The position numbers and the translations under genes are program-made. The notes beneath the pieces are model-generated. The model had not been told where the DNA came from. It ran no database searches and worked only from the letters and a program-made list of their open reading frames with translations. Below are positions 14,303-23,286 of a stretch of DNA of 32,072 nucleotides, piece by piece. Position 1 is the first letter of the stretch. Every line of letters begins with the position of its first letter. The DNA comes from Comamonadaceae bacterium (GTDB lineage: Bacteria; Pseudomonadota; Gammaproteobacteria; Burkholderiales; Burkholderiaceae_C): assembly GCA_015999985.1 (NCBI GenBank), contig JAECRA010000054.1:1-32072 (forward strand), written 5' to 3'.

Positions 14303-15972
14303 CCTGCTTTGCGGCGTGTGGCAGGTGTTTTGGCAGCCCGCGTAGGCGCGTTGGCAGTGGCTTTGACCGCTGGCTTGGTCACAGGCTTGACGGTAGCACT
14401 GGCGGTGGTTTTGGCCGCTGGCTTCACGACCGATTTGACCGCCGGTTTAGCTTCAGTAGCCGCAGATTCCTTAACTGCCTCAACTGCCTTGCCTGCCACC
14501 CGTGCGCGCTTGGCAACGGGGTTCACGGCGCTTTGAGCTGGCGCCTTCGCAAAAGTCGTCACCGGTTTGGCAGGTGACTTGGATGCTGATGGCGTCACGT
14601 CTGTGGCCTGCTTCACCGGAGCCAGGCTGTCTTCGGCGCTGCTCTCAGATTCTGTGATTCGAGCAGGTTTCGACGCGCTCGGAGCTGGCTTCTCGTCGTG
14701 GACTTCAGGCGAGCCGTTGCGGTTGATGAAGGCCTTGACCTGAGGATAGACCACATCTCTCCAGCGGCGACCACTGAAAATGCCGTAGTGGCCAGCGCCC
14801 TTGACTTCCAGGTGGCGCTTTTCAACACCGCTGAGTCCGGTGCAAAGGTCATGCGCAGCTTGTGTCTGGCCAGAGCCGGAAATATCGTCCAGCTCGCCTT
14901 CAATGGTAAACAGGGCGGTTGTCTTGATGTCTTGCGGACGCACAGGCTCCACTTTGCCTTGGACAGAGCGCATTTCCATGGTGCCGTTGACCAGTTTGAA
15001 GTCCTGGAAGACCGCCTGGATGGTTTCGAGGTAATAGTCTGCGTCCATGTCGAGTACGGCGTTGTACTCATCGTAGAACTTGCGGTGCGATTCAGCGTTG
15101 GACTCGTCACCCTTGATCAGGTCCTTGAAGAAGTCGTAATGACTGGACGCGTGACGATCCGGGTTCATCGCAATGAAACCTGCGTGTTGCAGAAAGCCGG
15201 GGTAGACGCGTCGCCCGGCGCCAGGGTAATTGGGCGGCACGCGGAAAATCACGTTGTCTTGAAACCACTCGATGCTTTTGTTGGTAGCCAGGTTGTTGAC
15301 TGCCGTGGGTGACTTGCGAGCGTCGATTGGGCCACCCATCATGGTCATCGTGAGGGGAGTCTTCTCTCCTCGGCTAGCCATGAGTGAAATTGCTGCGAGT
15401 ACAGGAACAGTAGGCTGGCAAACGCTCACCACATGGCAATTGCCGTAGGTGCCCTGCAGGTGCCGAATGAATTCCTGCACATCGTTCACATAGTCATCCA
15501 GGTGAAATTCACCCTCAGACAAAGGGACCGTTCGGGCATTTTTCCAGTCGGTGATGTAGACCTTATGCCCCTCGAGCATGGTGCGCACTGTATCGCGGAG
15601 CAAGGTAGCGTAATGGCCAGAAAGCGGGGCCACGATCAGCACTGGCGGCTGGTTCTTCAGCTTGGCCAGCGTTGCCGGATCATCCGTAAAGCGCTTGAAG
15701 CGGCGCAGCTCGCAAAATGGCTTGTCAATCTCCACTCGCTCATCAATGGCGACTTCCACGCCATCGACCTCCACCTTGCGAATGCCAAATTCTGGCTTCT
15801 CGTAATCCTTGCCCAGCCGATGCATGAGTGCATAGCCGGCTGAAATCCGTTGAGCCATGGGAAGCTGGCCGATCAAGGAATGCGGATTTCCGTAGAGCTT
15901 TGCCGTGGCTTCAGCCAGATCGGAAAAGGGTTCGATCAATGACCGTTGAGCTTCGTAGATTTGATAAAGCAT
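14299..15972 (-). CDS. phaZ: Intracellular polyhydroxybutyrate depolymerase with Lys/Ala/Pro-rich tail
   Basis: A 557-residue PhaZa1-type enzyme that hydrolyses stored PHB on granules. Residues 1-420 match the family's usual length near 420. The nucleophile is a cysteine, Cys185 in [10 protein letters not shown] (Cys183 in the Ralstonia enzyme, from memory). The acid is Asp362 or Asp363 in [11 protein letters not shown], and His395 lies in GAGHYG. Residues 421-557 form an extra low-complexity tail of KPA/VKP-type repeats, strongly basic and resembling histone H1 or AlgP/PhaM-like segments that bind DNA. The tail keeps the base composition of the gene and ends in RRKAG, so it is not an assembly artefact. 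A TGC-rich site upstream might bind PhaR. The RnfB-like gene overlaps its stop. Confidence 0.93.
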   Translation of the reverse strand: MLYQIYEAQRSLIEPFSDLAEATAKLYGNPHSLIGQLPMAQRISAGYALMHRLGKDYEKPEFGIRKVEVDGVEVAIDERVEIDKPFCELRRFKRFTDDPATLAKLKNQPPVLIVAPLSGHYATLLRDTVRTMLEGHKVYITDWKNARTVPLSEGEFHLDDYVNDVQEFIRHLQGTYGNCHVVSVCQPTVPVLAAISLMASRGEKTPLTMTMMGGPIDARKSPTAVNNLATNKSIEWFQDNVIFRVPPNYPGAGRRVYPGFLQHAGFIAMNPDRHASSHYDFFKDLIKGDESNAESHRKFYDEYNAVLDMDADYYLETIQAVFQDFKLVNGTMEMRSVQGKVEPVRPQDIKTTALFTIEGELDDISGSGQTQAAHDLCTGLSGVEKRHLEVKGAGHYGIFSGRRWRDVVYPQVKAFINRNGSPEVHDEKPAPSASKPARITESESSAEDSLAPVKQATDVTPSASKSPAKPVTTFAKAPAQSAVNPVAKRARVAGKAVEAVKESAATEAKPAVKSVVKPAAKTTASATVKPVTKPAVKATANAPTRAAKTPATRRKAG

Positions 15973-15991
15973 GCGAGTTCGGATCCTAAAA

Positions 15992-16003
15992 TGCTGCAGT
16001 GCA
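15992..16003. promoter_or_regulatory. TGC-rich dyad upstream of phaZ, possible PhaR site
   Basis: TGCTGCAGTGCA, 20 bases upstream of the phaZ ATG, contains CTGCAG and TGCA palindromic parts like the TGC-rich sites bound by the PHB regulator PhaR. The match is by eye and short. The rest of the 231-base gap to the divergent permease contains a CGGTGCT/AGCACCG dyad at 16063-16092 and the palindrome at 16120-16142. Confidence 0.25.
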
Positions 16004-16119
16004 ATATAACAGCCGAAACGTAACTGGGGTGTAGGGGGTTAACTCTAGTCTCAGCAAAACGTCGGTGCTATGGCGAGCTTGCAACAGCACCGCGAACTTT
16101 CGTGCATTCGATAAGGATG

Positions 16120-16142
16120 TTACAAACCCATAATGTTTGTAA
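16120..16142. promoter_or_regulatory. Palindrome upstream of the MlaE-like operon, possible operator
   Basis: Perfect inverted repeat of TTACAAAC and GTTTGTAA around a seven-base CCATAAT spacer, about 60 bases before the permease start. The arms and spacing suit a dimeric repressor such as a TetR-type protein. It is followed by TTTT, so a terminator for rightward transcription cannot be excluded, but no gene ends there. Confidence 0.4.
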
Positions 16143-16203
16143 TTTTAGGGCGAATTGAATTTTCCGGCCGGGGGAGGGCGCGCCGCAAAGTATCATCGTT
16201 ACC

Positions 16204-17007
16204 ATGATTTCCGGCTTCTCGCTCTACGGCTGGTTGCTCGATCTGGGGCGAGGACTGCTGCGCTGGTTTATTGGCTGGTGGTCCGTCTTGTTCGTGGGCG
16301 CCAAGCTCATGGTTCTGGCCTTCTCCCCATCGAGCTATCGGCGCGACTCCCGCAGCCTGGTCCTGCGCGAGATGTATTACGCCGCAGGGCCGGGTCTGCC
16401 AGGCTTCACCATCTTGATGGCGCTCTTCAATGTGGTGGTTATCCGGATCCTGGTGGTTACCGCGTTTTCCTATGGATTGACGCAATACGCACTTGACGCC
16501 GTCGTGCGCGTACTGGTGCTTGAGCTGGTGCCTCTGGCGGCAGCCTTGTATGTCGCCGTGGAATACACCATTCCAGGCGGTTCTGAGCTTTACAAGAGAA
16601 GGCGGGCCGGCCATTTCGATGACTTGAGGGCACAGGGAATTGACCCTCTCAACCAGGAAGTCTTGCCTCGTGTGTTGGCAGGAATCTTTGCTGTACTGTT
16701 GTTGGCAGTGGTTAGCTGCTCGATTTCACTGGTGCTGGCCTACACAGCAGTACACGGCTTCACGGTGGCAGGACTGTCTTCTTATAACCATGCGGTGGGC
16801 CAGATCTTCAACCCGGTTGTTTCGTTGATTTTCAGCATGAAGACCCTGCTATTCGCCATTTCGGTATCTCTCTTGCCGGTTGGCAATGCACTTAGAGATC
16901 TCCCTCGCAGGGCATCACGTACCAGCGTGGAGCTTCAGGGTTTGGTGCAGATGTTCATTCTGATGCTGATCATTGAGATCGCATCGCTTATTGGCAATTA
17001 CTATTGA
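16204..17007 (+). CDS. MlaE-family ABC transporter permease
   Basis: A 267-residue inner-membrane protein with about five hydrophobic segments. Family marks include LREMYYAAGPGLPGF near the N-terminus, VLVLELVPLAAALYVAVEYTIPG in the middle and the cytoplasmic coupling stretch DDLRAQGIDPLNQEVLPRVLAG. These correspond to the MlaE/YrbE permease that moves phospholipids between membranes with an MCE protein and an ATPase. Here the usual Gly-Ser-A segment after ALYVA is altered to EYTIPGGSELYK, so it is a divergent member. No clear ribosome site precedes the ATG. The MCE gene starts four bases after its stop. An MlaF-type ATPase gene is not adjacent and must come from elsewhere if the system is active. 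Confidence 0.85.
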   Translation: MISGFSLYGWLLDLGRGLLRWFIGWWSVLFVGAKLMVLAFSPSSYRRDSRSLVLREMYYAAGPGLPGFTILMALFNVVVIRILVVTAFSYGLTQYALDAVVRVLVLELVPLAAALYVAVEYTIPGGSELYKRRRAGHFDDLRAQGIDPLNQEVLPRVLAGIFAVLLLAVVSCSISLVLAYTAVHGFTVAGLSSYNHAVGQIFNPVVSLIFSMKTLLFAISVSLLPVGNALRDLPRRASRTSVELQGLVQMFILMLIIEIASLIGNYY

Positions 17008-17011
17008 GTCA

Positions 17012-18076
17012 ATGACTGTTCCCACGCCAGCCTCCTCAGATAGGCCCAATGAACCCGGTTCAGGCCTTGCCGAGCAGCCGACCAGCAACATGCCCGATGG
17101 CCCTCCTGAGGGTTCCCTGGCCTGGCGCAGGCTGGAATTTCGAGCAGCCGTGCTCCTGATTTTCATGGTGCTGCTTCTGGGCGGCGCCGTGCTCTACCTC
17201 ATGTGGGTTCGCGGCGCTTTCGAAGCCACACAAAGGCTCGTACTCACGACGGACGATTCAGAGGGCGTCTCCGTTGGAATGGACATGACCTTCTCCGGCT
17301 TTCCTATTGGCAGGGTCAGTCGCATTGAGCTGGGTGAGGCGGGCCAGGTACGCATTCTTGTCGACATACCGCTGAAAGACGCGCCCCGATTGCGCCAGTC
17401 CAGCGTATTCACACTGGAAAAAGGCATCGTAGGAGCCGCGCGGCTTCGAGCCTTCACGGGCGTGCCGGACGACGAGCCTCTGCCCACTGATGCGGAGCGT
17501 GTGGTGCTGCGCGGAGATGTGTCCGCCGAGATACCCAAGATGGTCGCTGATGCCAGAGACGTGCTGCAGAACCTCAACCGCTTGACGGCTGCGGAATCTG
17601 CACTTGCAGGAACCATGGGTGAATTGCGCAGCTTCACCGCACGCCTCAACAGTGAAAAAGGCGGTCTGCTGGCAGCCGTGACCGGCAATGAGGCAGATGC
17701 CAAGCAAATCACTGAACTGCTGACTCGCACCAATCAGTTGCTTAAAAGTCTGGACAGCGTGGCTACCCGGGTGGACGGTGTCGTTCAGAAGGCAGATCAA
17801 CAAGTGCTGGGCAAAGATGGCCTCATTACGGACGCTCAAGCTGCAGTGAAGCAGCTCAACTCGCTGCTTCAGGATGCACGCCAGACCGTGGTCAAGGTCG
17901 ACGCCGTACTAAAGGATGTGCAGTCGGTGGCCGGCAATGCGGCTGAAGCCACCAACAATCTGGGAGATTTGCGCGCAGATGTGGAATCAAGCCTGCTGAA
18001 AATTGACAGTTTGATTACGGAGATCAACCGCAAATGGCCGTTTGCACCCAAAGAAAAAGAGGTGAAACTGCCATGA
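17012..18076 (+). CDS. MCE-domain protein, MlaD-like
   Basis: A 354-residue membrane-anchored lipid-transport protein. A Pro-rich cytoplasmic N-terminus (1-40) leads to one transmembrane helix (about 45-66). The MCE domain follows (about 74-155: EGVSVGMDMTFSGFPIGRVSRIEL, then SSVFTLEKGIVGAARLRAF). The remainder, about 160-345, is a long helical region with coiled-coil character built on LxxLNxL-type repeats and ending in WPFAPKEKE. This suits the needle or ring MCE proteins that carry lipids across the periplasm. The ATG at 17012 was chosen over an upstream in-frame start because it lies four bases after the permease stop. Its own stop overlaps the lipoprotein start as ATGA, so all three genes are coupled. 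Confidence 0.9.
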   Translation: MTVPTPASSDRPNEPGSGLAEQPTSNMPDGPPEGSLAWRRLEFRAAVLLIFMVLLLGGAVLYLMWVRGAFEATQRLVLTTDDSEGVSVGMDMTFSGFPIGRVSRIELGEAGQVRILVDIPLKDAPRLRQSSVFTLEKGIVGAARLRAFTGVPDDEPLPTDAERVVLRGDVSAEIPKMVADARDVLQNLNRLTAAESALAGTMGELRSFTARLNSEKGGLLAAVTGNEADAKQITELLTRTNQLLKSLDSVATRVDGVVQKADQQVLGKDGLITDAQAAVKQLNSLLQDARQTVVKVDAVLKDVQSVAGNAAEATNNLGDLRADVESSLLKIDSLITEINRKWPFAPKEKEVKLP

Positions 18077-18795
18077 CCCGTCTTTTGCAAGCACGGTCGC
18101 TTATCCGTTCATTCGTTCAGCGCCAAAGCCACGACTCGTGTGGGTCAGTTAACCGTAGAAGGCCGTTCCCAGCCTTGGTTCTGGCCACCTGCGCCATGCT
18201 GTCAGCGTGTGCTGGAGGCCCCAAGGTTCCTGATTGGAGCATCAACGCGGTCGGGCACACTGAGCGGTTTACAGAAGCTTATTTGAAGGGCGACACGCGT
18301 ATTGAAGCCCGCGAGTTCACCCTGGCTCGGGCTGAGACCGCGCGCACTGGCCAACCAGAGTTGGTTGCGCGCATAGAGCTCACTCGCTGCGCCACCCAAG
18401 TGGCCAGCCTGGTGTTCGAATCTTGCACGGGCTTTGAACCCCTCCGGTCTGACGCTTCCGACGTTGAACGCGCCTATGAGAAGTATTTATCTGGCCAGAG
18501 CTTGGGCAGCGAGATTGCGCTGCTGCCAGCGCACCACCGTGCGGTAGCGCAAGGAGGAACGAACATCGCAGGCATTGAAGATCCCTTTGCCCGCCTGGTG
18601 GCAGCAGGTGTCTTGATGCGTCGAAGCGCCGCTACGCCGGCTGCAGTCGCTGCTGCGGTGGACACTGCATCGCGGCAGGGATGGCGTCGCCCCCTGCTGG
18701 CCTGGCTGGGTGTGCAAGCGCGCTTGGCAGATGAGCGGGGCGATCCAGAAGAAGCCGCGCGCGTCCGCAGACGCATGGATTTGGTGACCTTCTAA
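18073..18795 (+). CDS. Predicted outer-membrane lipoprotein of the MCE operon
   Basis: A 240-residue protein with a lipoprotein signal: Arg-rich N-region, hydrophobic stretch ALVLATCAML and lipobox LSAC with Cys46. The unusually long pre-sequence of about 30 residues before the hydrophobic core is fixed by the ATGA overlap with the MCE gene and a GAGGTG ribosome site eight bases upstream. The mature part is helical and Ala/Arg-rich, without a domain that I recognise; it does not resemble PqiC in its visible motifs. By position it is likely the periplasmic or outer-membrane partner of the MCE transporter. Confidence 0.75.
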   Translation: MTRLLQARSLIRSFVQRQSHDSCGSVNRRRPFPALVLATCAMLSACAGGPKVPDWSINAVGHTERFTEAYLKGDTRIEAREFTLARAETARTGQPELVARIELTRCATQVASLVFESCTGFEPLRSDASDVERAYEKYLSGQSLGSEIALLPAHHRAVAQGGTNIAGIEDPFARLVAAGVLMRRSAATPAAVAAAVDTASRQGWRRPLLAWLGVQARLADERGDPEEAARVRRRMDLVTF

Positions 18796-18876
18796 GAAGC
18801 CGTCAAACTTTGAGCGCCGAGGGCGAAAATGGACCATTGCGGCCCATTTGTAGCTGGCTTCTGGTAGCTGCTGACG

Positions 18877-19866
18877 TCAGCCGCCCCAGGCTAAACCTGC
18901 TTTAAGCTCTTCAAATAGCGTCGTGTAAATCCGATAGCGAGCCGCCGCGATTTTTTCCGGCTGGGAATCGTCGTTCAGCGCTGCAATCACTCCGCATCCC
19001 GGTTCGTGCATATGGGTGCAGTTATAAAACCGGCATTCGGGTACATGCGGCCTGATGTCCGGCATGTAGGCTGCCAACTGCATGGGGTCAATCTGGCGCA
19101 GGCCAAACTCCTGAAATCCCGGTGAATCGATCAGAGCCGTGCTGCGCGCTTCGTCCATCCAATACCAGCTCGTGGTGGTGGTGGTGTGCTTTCCGGAGTT
19201 GAGCGCTTGCGAAATTTCCTGCGTCTGCGCAGTGGCTCCAGGAATCAGGCGATTGATCAAGGTGCTCTTGCCGGCCCCTGACGGCCCCAGAATAAGTGTG
19301 GTGCGCCCATGGAGCCTTTCGGTCAAGGTAGACAGGCCATCTCCAGTCATGTTCGGCGCGCCAGATACCGCCGAAGAGAGCACGCCAGACTTGGCAGCCA
19401 GAGGAAGCACGGCGTAACCCATGGCTCGGTAGGGCTCCAGCCGATTCCAGCCATGCATAAACTGATCTCCCAGATCAGCCTTGTTCAGCACAATGATGGG
19501 GTCTATGTGTTCAGCCTCTGCCGCAATCAAGGCTCTGGCCAATTGATGCTCTGAGAACTCGGGCTCCGCAGCGACGAGAATCAATACTTGGTCCAGGTTG
19601 GCTGCAAAGGACTTAGTGCGAATTTCATCCTGGCGAAAGAAAAGGTTTCGGCGCGGTACGATCTGTTCAATGGTGCCTTCGTCCTGGGAAGGCTGCCAAC
19701 GCACTCGATCACCTACAACCACCGTGAGCTTTTTCCCGCGAGGGTGGCAAATGACCCGCTCGCCGCCCAGCACTTCCACCACGCAATGTCGCCCATGGCT
19801 GGCGACCACCAGGCCGTCTTGAAGAGAGGCTGCGGAGGTCGACGGGGTAGATCGTGGCTTGTTCAC
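18877..19866 (-). CDS. rsgA: Ribosome small-subunit GTPase RsgA
   Basis: A 329-residue circularly permuted GTPase that helps late maturation of the 30S subunit. An N-terminal OB-fold (about 15-90) is followed by G4 NKAD (128-131), G1 GPSGAGKS (194-201), the GKHTTT switch I (225-230) and G3 DSPG (247-250). The C-terminal zinc site is Cys278, Cys283, His285, Cys291. All catalytic elements are intact and the length is normal. The start is a GTG that overlaps the TGA of the carbinolamine dehydratase gene, which implies coupled translation. The gene ends facing the MCE operon; the 81-base gap between them has no obvious terminator. Confidence 0.96.
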   Translation of the reverse strand: MNKPRSTPSTSAASLQDGLVVASHGRHCVVEVLGGERVICHPRGKKLTVVVGDRVRWQPSQDEGTIEQIVPRRNLFFRQDEIRTKSFAANLDQVLILVAAEPEFSEHQLARALIAAEAEHIDPIIVLNKADLGDQFMHGWNRLEPYRAMGYAVLPLAAKSGVLSSAVSGAPNMTGDGLSTLTERLHGRTTLILGPSGAGKSTLINRLIPGATAQTQEISQALNSGKHTTTTTSWYWMDEARSTALIDSPGFQEFGLRQIDPMQLAAYMPDIRPHVPECRFYNCTHMHEPGCGVIAALNDDSQPEKIAAARYRIYTTLFEELKAGLAWGG

Positions 19867-20189
19867 TCGCTGGCCCTGCCTTCGGGCAAGGCGTTAATGC
19901 GCACCGCCGCGTCTATGTCGCGTGATGTGATGCCCCCCGCGTCATGAGTAGTGTATTGAACTACACAAGCCCCATAGCTCACCTGAAGCTCAGGGTGATG
20001 GTCCATGGAATGCGCGATATGAGCGAGTGCATTCACGAAATCCATGGTTTGGTGAAAATCAGCAAACCGCCAACTTTTTTCAATGCTGGGCGCGCCGGGC
20101 CGGGAGGAGAGCTTCCAGCCATCCGCGCTTTTCAGGGCTTTGCTGAGGTCTTCGGACGTCAAGGTTGTTTTATTCACAAGTGAAGACAC
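19863..20189 (-). CDS. phhB: Pterin-4a-carbinolamine dehydratase
   Basis: A 108-residue protein of the PCD/DCoH family, which dehydrates 4a-hydroxytetrahydrobiopterin to recycle the cofactor of phenylalanine hydroxylase or acts in molybdopterin-related steps. Conserved features are WRFADFHQTMDFVNALAHIAHSMDHHPEL with its histidines, then VVQYTTHDAGGITSRD. The GTG at 20189, four bases after the M48 peptidase stop, is preferred; another GTG at 20177 is possible. No phenylalanine hydroxylase gene lies here. It sits between the peptidase and rsgA with tiny gaps, so it belongs to one operon with them. Confidence 0.9.
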   Translation of the reverse strand: MSSLVNKTTLTSEDLSKALKSADGWKLSSRPGAPSIEKSWRFADFHQTMDFVNALAHIAHSMDHHPELQVSYGACVVQYTTHDAGGITSRDIDAAVRINALPEGRASE

Positions 20190-20193
20190 TCGC

Positions 20194-21510
20194 TCAGACC
20201 GGCGCAATGGTTCCGCCCATCCGAGCAATGCGCTCTGAGGCGGGCGGATGAGAGTAATAAAAACGCACGTAGAGCGGGTCTGGTGTCAGGGTAGAGGCGT
20301 TGTCTTTGTAGAGCTTGACCAACGCGTTAGACAAATCCTGGGCGTTGGCTTGAGCCGCCGCATAAGCATCGGCCTCAAATTCATGCTTGCGAGAAAGCTG
20401 GGCCATCAGCGGCGAGAGGAAAAACGTGAAAACCGGCACCACGAGGGCGAACAGCAGCAGCGCCAGCGCATGGTTGGAAACCGTACCACCCATCTGCAAC
20501 GGCAGGTTCGGCATCACGCCCAAACCTGCAAAAAACCAGGACTGGTTTGAAAGCCATCCCAGCAGGGCCAGGCCGGCCAGGCTGAAAGCAAACATGCCCA
20601 CAATCCGTTTCAGAATGTGCTTGTGCTTGAAGTGCCCCAACTCATGCGCCAGTACGGCTTCGACTTCTGCCGGGGTCAATTGGGACAAAAGGGTGTCAAA
20701 GAACACTACACGCTTGGAGGCACCGAAACCCGTGAAATAAGCGTTGGCATGGGCGCTGCGACGGCTGCCGTCCATAACGAAAAGGCCCTTGGACGCAAAA
20801 CCGCACCGGTTCATGAGTTGCGTCACGCGCTCCTTGAGTGACTCATCTTGCAACGGTTGAAATTTGTTGAAGATCGGTGCGATGAGGGTGGGGTAGACCA
20901 CCATCATCAGAAGACTGAAGCCCATCCAGGCGACCCAGGTCCAGAGCCACCACAAGCTGCCCGTCGCATTCATCATCCACAGCACTAAAGCGGCAAGTGG
21001 CAGGCCAATGGCGATGCCCACCACGGTGGACTTCAGCAGATCGCCGAGCCAGAGGTTCTGAGTCATCTTGTTGAACCCAAAGCGCTCTTCGATCACAAAG
21101 GTCTGATACCAGGACATCGGCAGATCTATCAGGCCGTTGATCAGCGTGAACACTGCCAGCAGCGCCAAAGGTTGTAGCAGCGGATAGCCCGGACCAAATG
21201 CAGAGAGCAGGACTTCGTTCAACCAGTCCAGCCCACCCAGCAGTGTCCAGCCCAAAAGCACCGCGGCACTAAGCGCCAATTCCAACAAACCAAAGCGGAG
21301 CTTCACCGCCGTGTAATCAGCGGCGCGCTGGTGGGTCTCCAGCGAGATCGTTTCTGAAAACTCCTGGGGTACTGCGGAGCGGTGCCGGGACACGGCGCGA
21401 ATCTGACGCGTAGCCAGCCAAAACTTAACGCCCAGATTGGCGAGCAGCATGAAGCCAAACACCAGGCTGGTCAGCAGTGCGGGAGATAGGTAGGAAGCTG
21501 TTTCGGTCAA
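20194..21510 (-). CDS. M48-family membrane zinc peptidase (Ste24/CAAX-protease-like)
   Basis: A 438-residue integral membrane metallopeptidase. About seven hydrophobic segments are visible, four of them before residue 210. The zinc motif is HELGH (289-293), with the third ligand Glu377 in HEFEADAYA (376-384). An N-terminal M48_N-like region precedes it, with FVIEERFGFNKMT at 138-150. Such proteases act at the inner membrane in protein quality control; the substrate is unknown. The most upstream start is a TTG at 21510, since no ATG or GTG lies further upstream in frame and the next in-frame GTG and ATG fall inside the first helix. The 190 bases to the divergent orn gene hold their promoters. 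Confidence 0.92.
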   Translation of the reverse strand: MTETASYLSPALLTSLVFGFMLLANLGVKFWLATRQIRAVSRHRSAVPQEFSETISLETHQRAADYTAVKLRFGLLELALSAAVLLGWTLLGGLDWLNEVLLSAFGPGYPLLQPLALLAVFTLINGLIDLPMSWYQTFVIEERFGFNKMTQNLWLGDLLKSTVVGIAIGLPLAALVLWMMNATGSLWWLWTWVAWMGFSLLMMVVYPTLIAPIFNKFQPLQDESLKERVTQLMNRCGFASKGLFVMDGSRRSAHANAYFTGFGASKRVVFFDTLLSQLTPAEVEAVLAHELGHFKHKHILKRIVGMFAFSLAGLALLGWLSNQSWFFAGLGVMPNLPLQMGGTVSNHALALLLFALVVPVFTFFLSPLMAQLSRKHEFEADAYAAAQANAQDLSNALVKLYKDNASTLTPDPLYVRFYYSHPPASERIARMGGTIAPV

Positions 21511-21700
21511 GAGAAGTCTCGAAGGAAGGGGATTGCACTGTTGCGGGAATGGTCGATCATGAAATCGCGTCTTGCTTCAGCGCTCGAGGGAAGAGTTTCA
21601 TTTTCAGGCCAGTATTCACGTCGCAGCACTGAACGAGTGTAGGGGTATTTGTGAATCAATTGACATCGTGTCGGCCGGAGGCCGGCTAGGCTCGTGGACA

Positions 21701-22318
21701 ATGCCAGCCATGACTGATCTTGAGAAACCCGTATCTGTATCGGCAAATGGCGCCGATTTGCCAAAATCCAACCAAAATCTGGTGTGGTTAGATTGCGAAA
21801 TGACTGGGCTTGACCCGGAAAAAGAGCGCATCCTGGAAATTGCCGTCGTGGTGACCGGACCGCAGCTGAGCCCGCGTGTAGAGGGCCCCGTGCTGGTCAT
21901 CCACCAAAGCGATGCCCAACTTGACCAGATGGACGCCTGGAACAAGGGCACCCATGGGCGCAGCGGACTCATAGACAAAGTCAAGGCTTCCAGCTTGACG
22001 GAGAGCGAGGCTGAGGCGCAGATCATCGCCTTTCTGTCTCGGTACGTCGGGAAGAATGCGTCGCCCTTGTGTGGCAACACCATCAGCCAGGACAGGCGCT
22101 TTCTGGTCAAGTACATGCCCAAGTTGGAAGCGTATTTTCATTACCGCAACATTGACGTCAGCACTCTCAAGGAGCTGGCGCGCCGCTGGCGGCCCGAAGT
22201 GTGTGATTCGTTCAAGAAACAGCAGGCGCACACTGCATTGGCAGATGTGCATGAGTCGATTGACGAACTTGAGCACTATCGTACGCATTTCATCAGGCTG
22301 GAAGCTGAGAAGGTGTGA
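21701..22318 (+). CDS. orn: Oligoribonuclease
   Basis: A 205-residue DEDDh 3'-5' exonuclease that degrades di- and oligoribonucleotides at the end of mRNA decay and of c-di-GMP breakdown (pGpG). Catalytic residues are all present: Asp31 and Glu33 in WLDCEMTGL, Asp131 in [10 protein letters not shown], His177 and Asp182 in [10 protein letters not shown]. The first 25 residues are an extra polar leader compared with the E. coli protein. Two starts, ATG 21701 and ATG 21710, are three codons apart and neither has a clear ribosome site; 21701 is used here. It is divergent from the M48 peptidase gene. Confidence 0.95.
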   Translation: MPAMTDLEKPVSVSANGADLPKSNQNLVWLDCEMTGLDPEKERILEIAVVVTGPQLSPRVEGPVLVIHQSDAQLDQMDAWNKGTHGRSGLIDKVKASSLTESEAEAQIIAFLSRYVGKNASPLCGNTISQDRRFLVKYMPKLEAYFHYRNIDVSTLKELARRWRPEVCDSFKKQQAHTALADVHESIDELEHYRTHFIRLEAEKV

Positions 22319-22483
22319 ACGAATCCCTCATGCCCGCCTCGACCGCCAAATACCACCCGCTCCGTGTTGCCTACGCCGGCCGCACAAATGCACACCATAG
22401 TACGAGCTACGGCTGTGCTTTGCGCCTTGATCGGGCCGCTTTTGAGGGCTCTTTGGAGCCCGCCGGAATTATTCACACCTTCT
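22308..22483. repeat. 12-bp inverted repeats flanking the orn–rsuA gap
   Basis: AGAAGGTGTGAA at 22308-22319, covering the orn stop codon, and its exact complement TTCACACCTTCT at 22472-22483, just before the rsuA-like start, enclose 152 bases without a gene. Within them a GGGCTC/GAGCCC hairpin at 22446-22461 could be a terminator stem, but it has no T-run. Confidence 0.55.
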
Positions 22484-22487
22484 GAGC

Positions 22488-23246
22488 ATGAAACGAAAAA
22501 CCAGGATGCGGCTCGATGAGCTGCTGTTTTCTCAAGGGTTCGGCACTCGGCGACTCTGTGTCGGTCTGATTGAACGCGGCTTGGTCACGGTACAAGGAAG
22601 CTTGTGCGAAGACCCTGGTGCTGAGTTCGACACTGAAACCCCGGACCTGGCCTACACAGTCCAGGGCGAGCCTTGGCTCTTTCATGCCAACGCCTACGTC
22701 ATGCTGCATAAGCCCGCCGGATACGAGTGCTCTCACAAACCCGGCGCCTGGCCTAGCGTCTACAGCCTGTTGCCCGTGCCCCTGCGTCAACGCCCGACGG
22801 CTGGGAAAGTGCAGGGCGCTCAAGCGGTGGGCCGGTTGGACCAGGACACGACAGGCCTGCTGCTGCTCTCGGATGACGGGGCCTTCATTCACCGCATGAA
22901 TTCGCCCAAGCGCCACGTCCCGAAAATCTACGAGATCACGGCCAAGCACGCTTTGGACGAGAAGCAACGAGACCGACTGCTGTCAGGTGTGGTGCTGGAT
23001 GACGACCCCAAGCCAGTGAAGGCAGCGGCGTGCGAGATCATTTCGCCTTTTCACCTTCGTCTGACGCTGACTGAAGGCAAATACCACCAGGTCAAGCGCA
23101 TGCTGGCGGCGGTGGGCAACCGGGTAGAAGGCCTTCACCGCTCTAAAATCGGCGCATTGGACTTGCCGGCGGACTTGCTCCCAGGGCAGTGGCGTTGGTT
23201 AGGCCCTGCGGAGCTGGAGCTGCTGGGAAAGACGCCGAGCGAATGA
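22488..23246 (+). CDS. rsuA: 16S rRNA pseudouridine synthase, RsuA-type
   Basis: A 252-residue enzyme. An S4 RNA-binding domain (about 8-50: RLDELLFSQGFGTRRLCVGLIERGLV) is followed by the pseudouridine synthase domain with catalytic Asp118 in GRLDQDTTGLLLLS and the EGKYHQVKRML motif near 203-213. RsuA makes pseudouridine 516 in 16S rRNA. The relatives RluB/E/F share this layout; the length and the HKPAGYECSH motif favour RsuA. The start ATG is five bases after one arm of the 12-bp inverted repeat; no strong ribosome site is seen. Its end faces the alpha/beta hydrolase gene across 40 bases. Confidence 0.88.
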   Translation: MKRKTRMRLDELLFSQGFGTRRLCVGLIERGLVTVQGSLCEDPGAEFDTETPDLAYTVQGEPWLFHANAYVMLHKPAGYECSHKPGAWPSVYSLLPVPLRQRPTAGKVQGAQAVGRLDQDTTGLLLLSDDGAFIHRMNSPKRHVPKIYEITAKHALDEKQRDRLLSGVVLDDDPKPVKAAACEIISPFHLRLTLTEGKYHQVKRMLAAVGNRVEGLHRSKIGALDLPADLLPGQWRWLGPAELELLGKTPSE

Positions 23247-23286
23247 CGCGGGGACCCTGGCGCTCCCCGTAACACGAGCTATCGGA

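Noticed and set aside
16063..16092. CGGTGCT/AGCACCG dyad as a terminator
   Set aside because: The loop is 16 bases, no T-run follows and no gene ends nearby.
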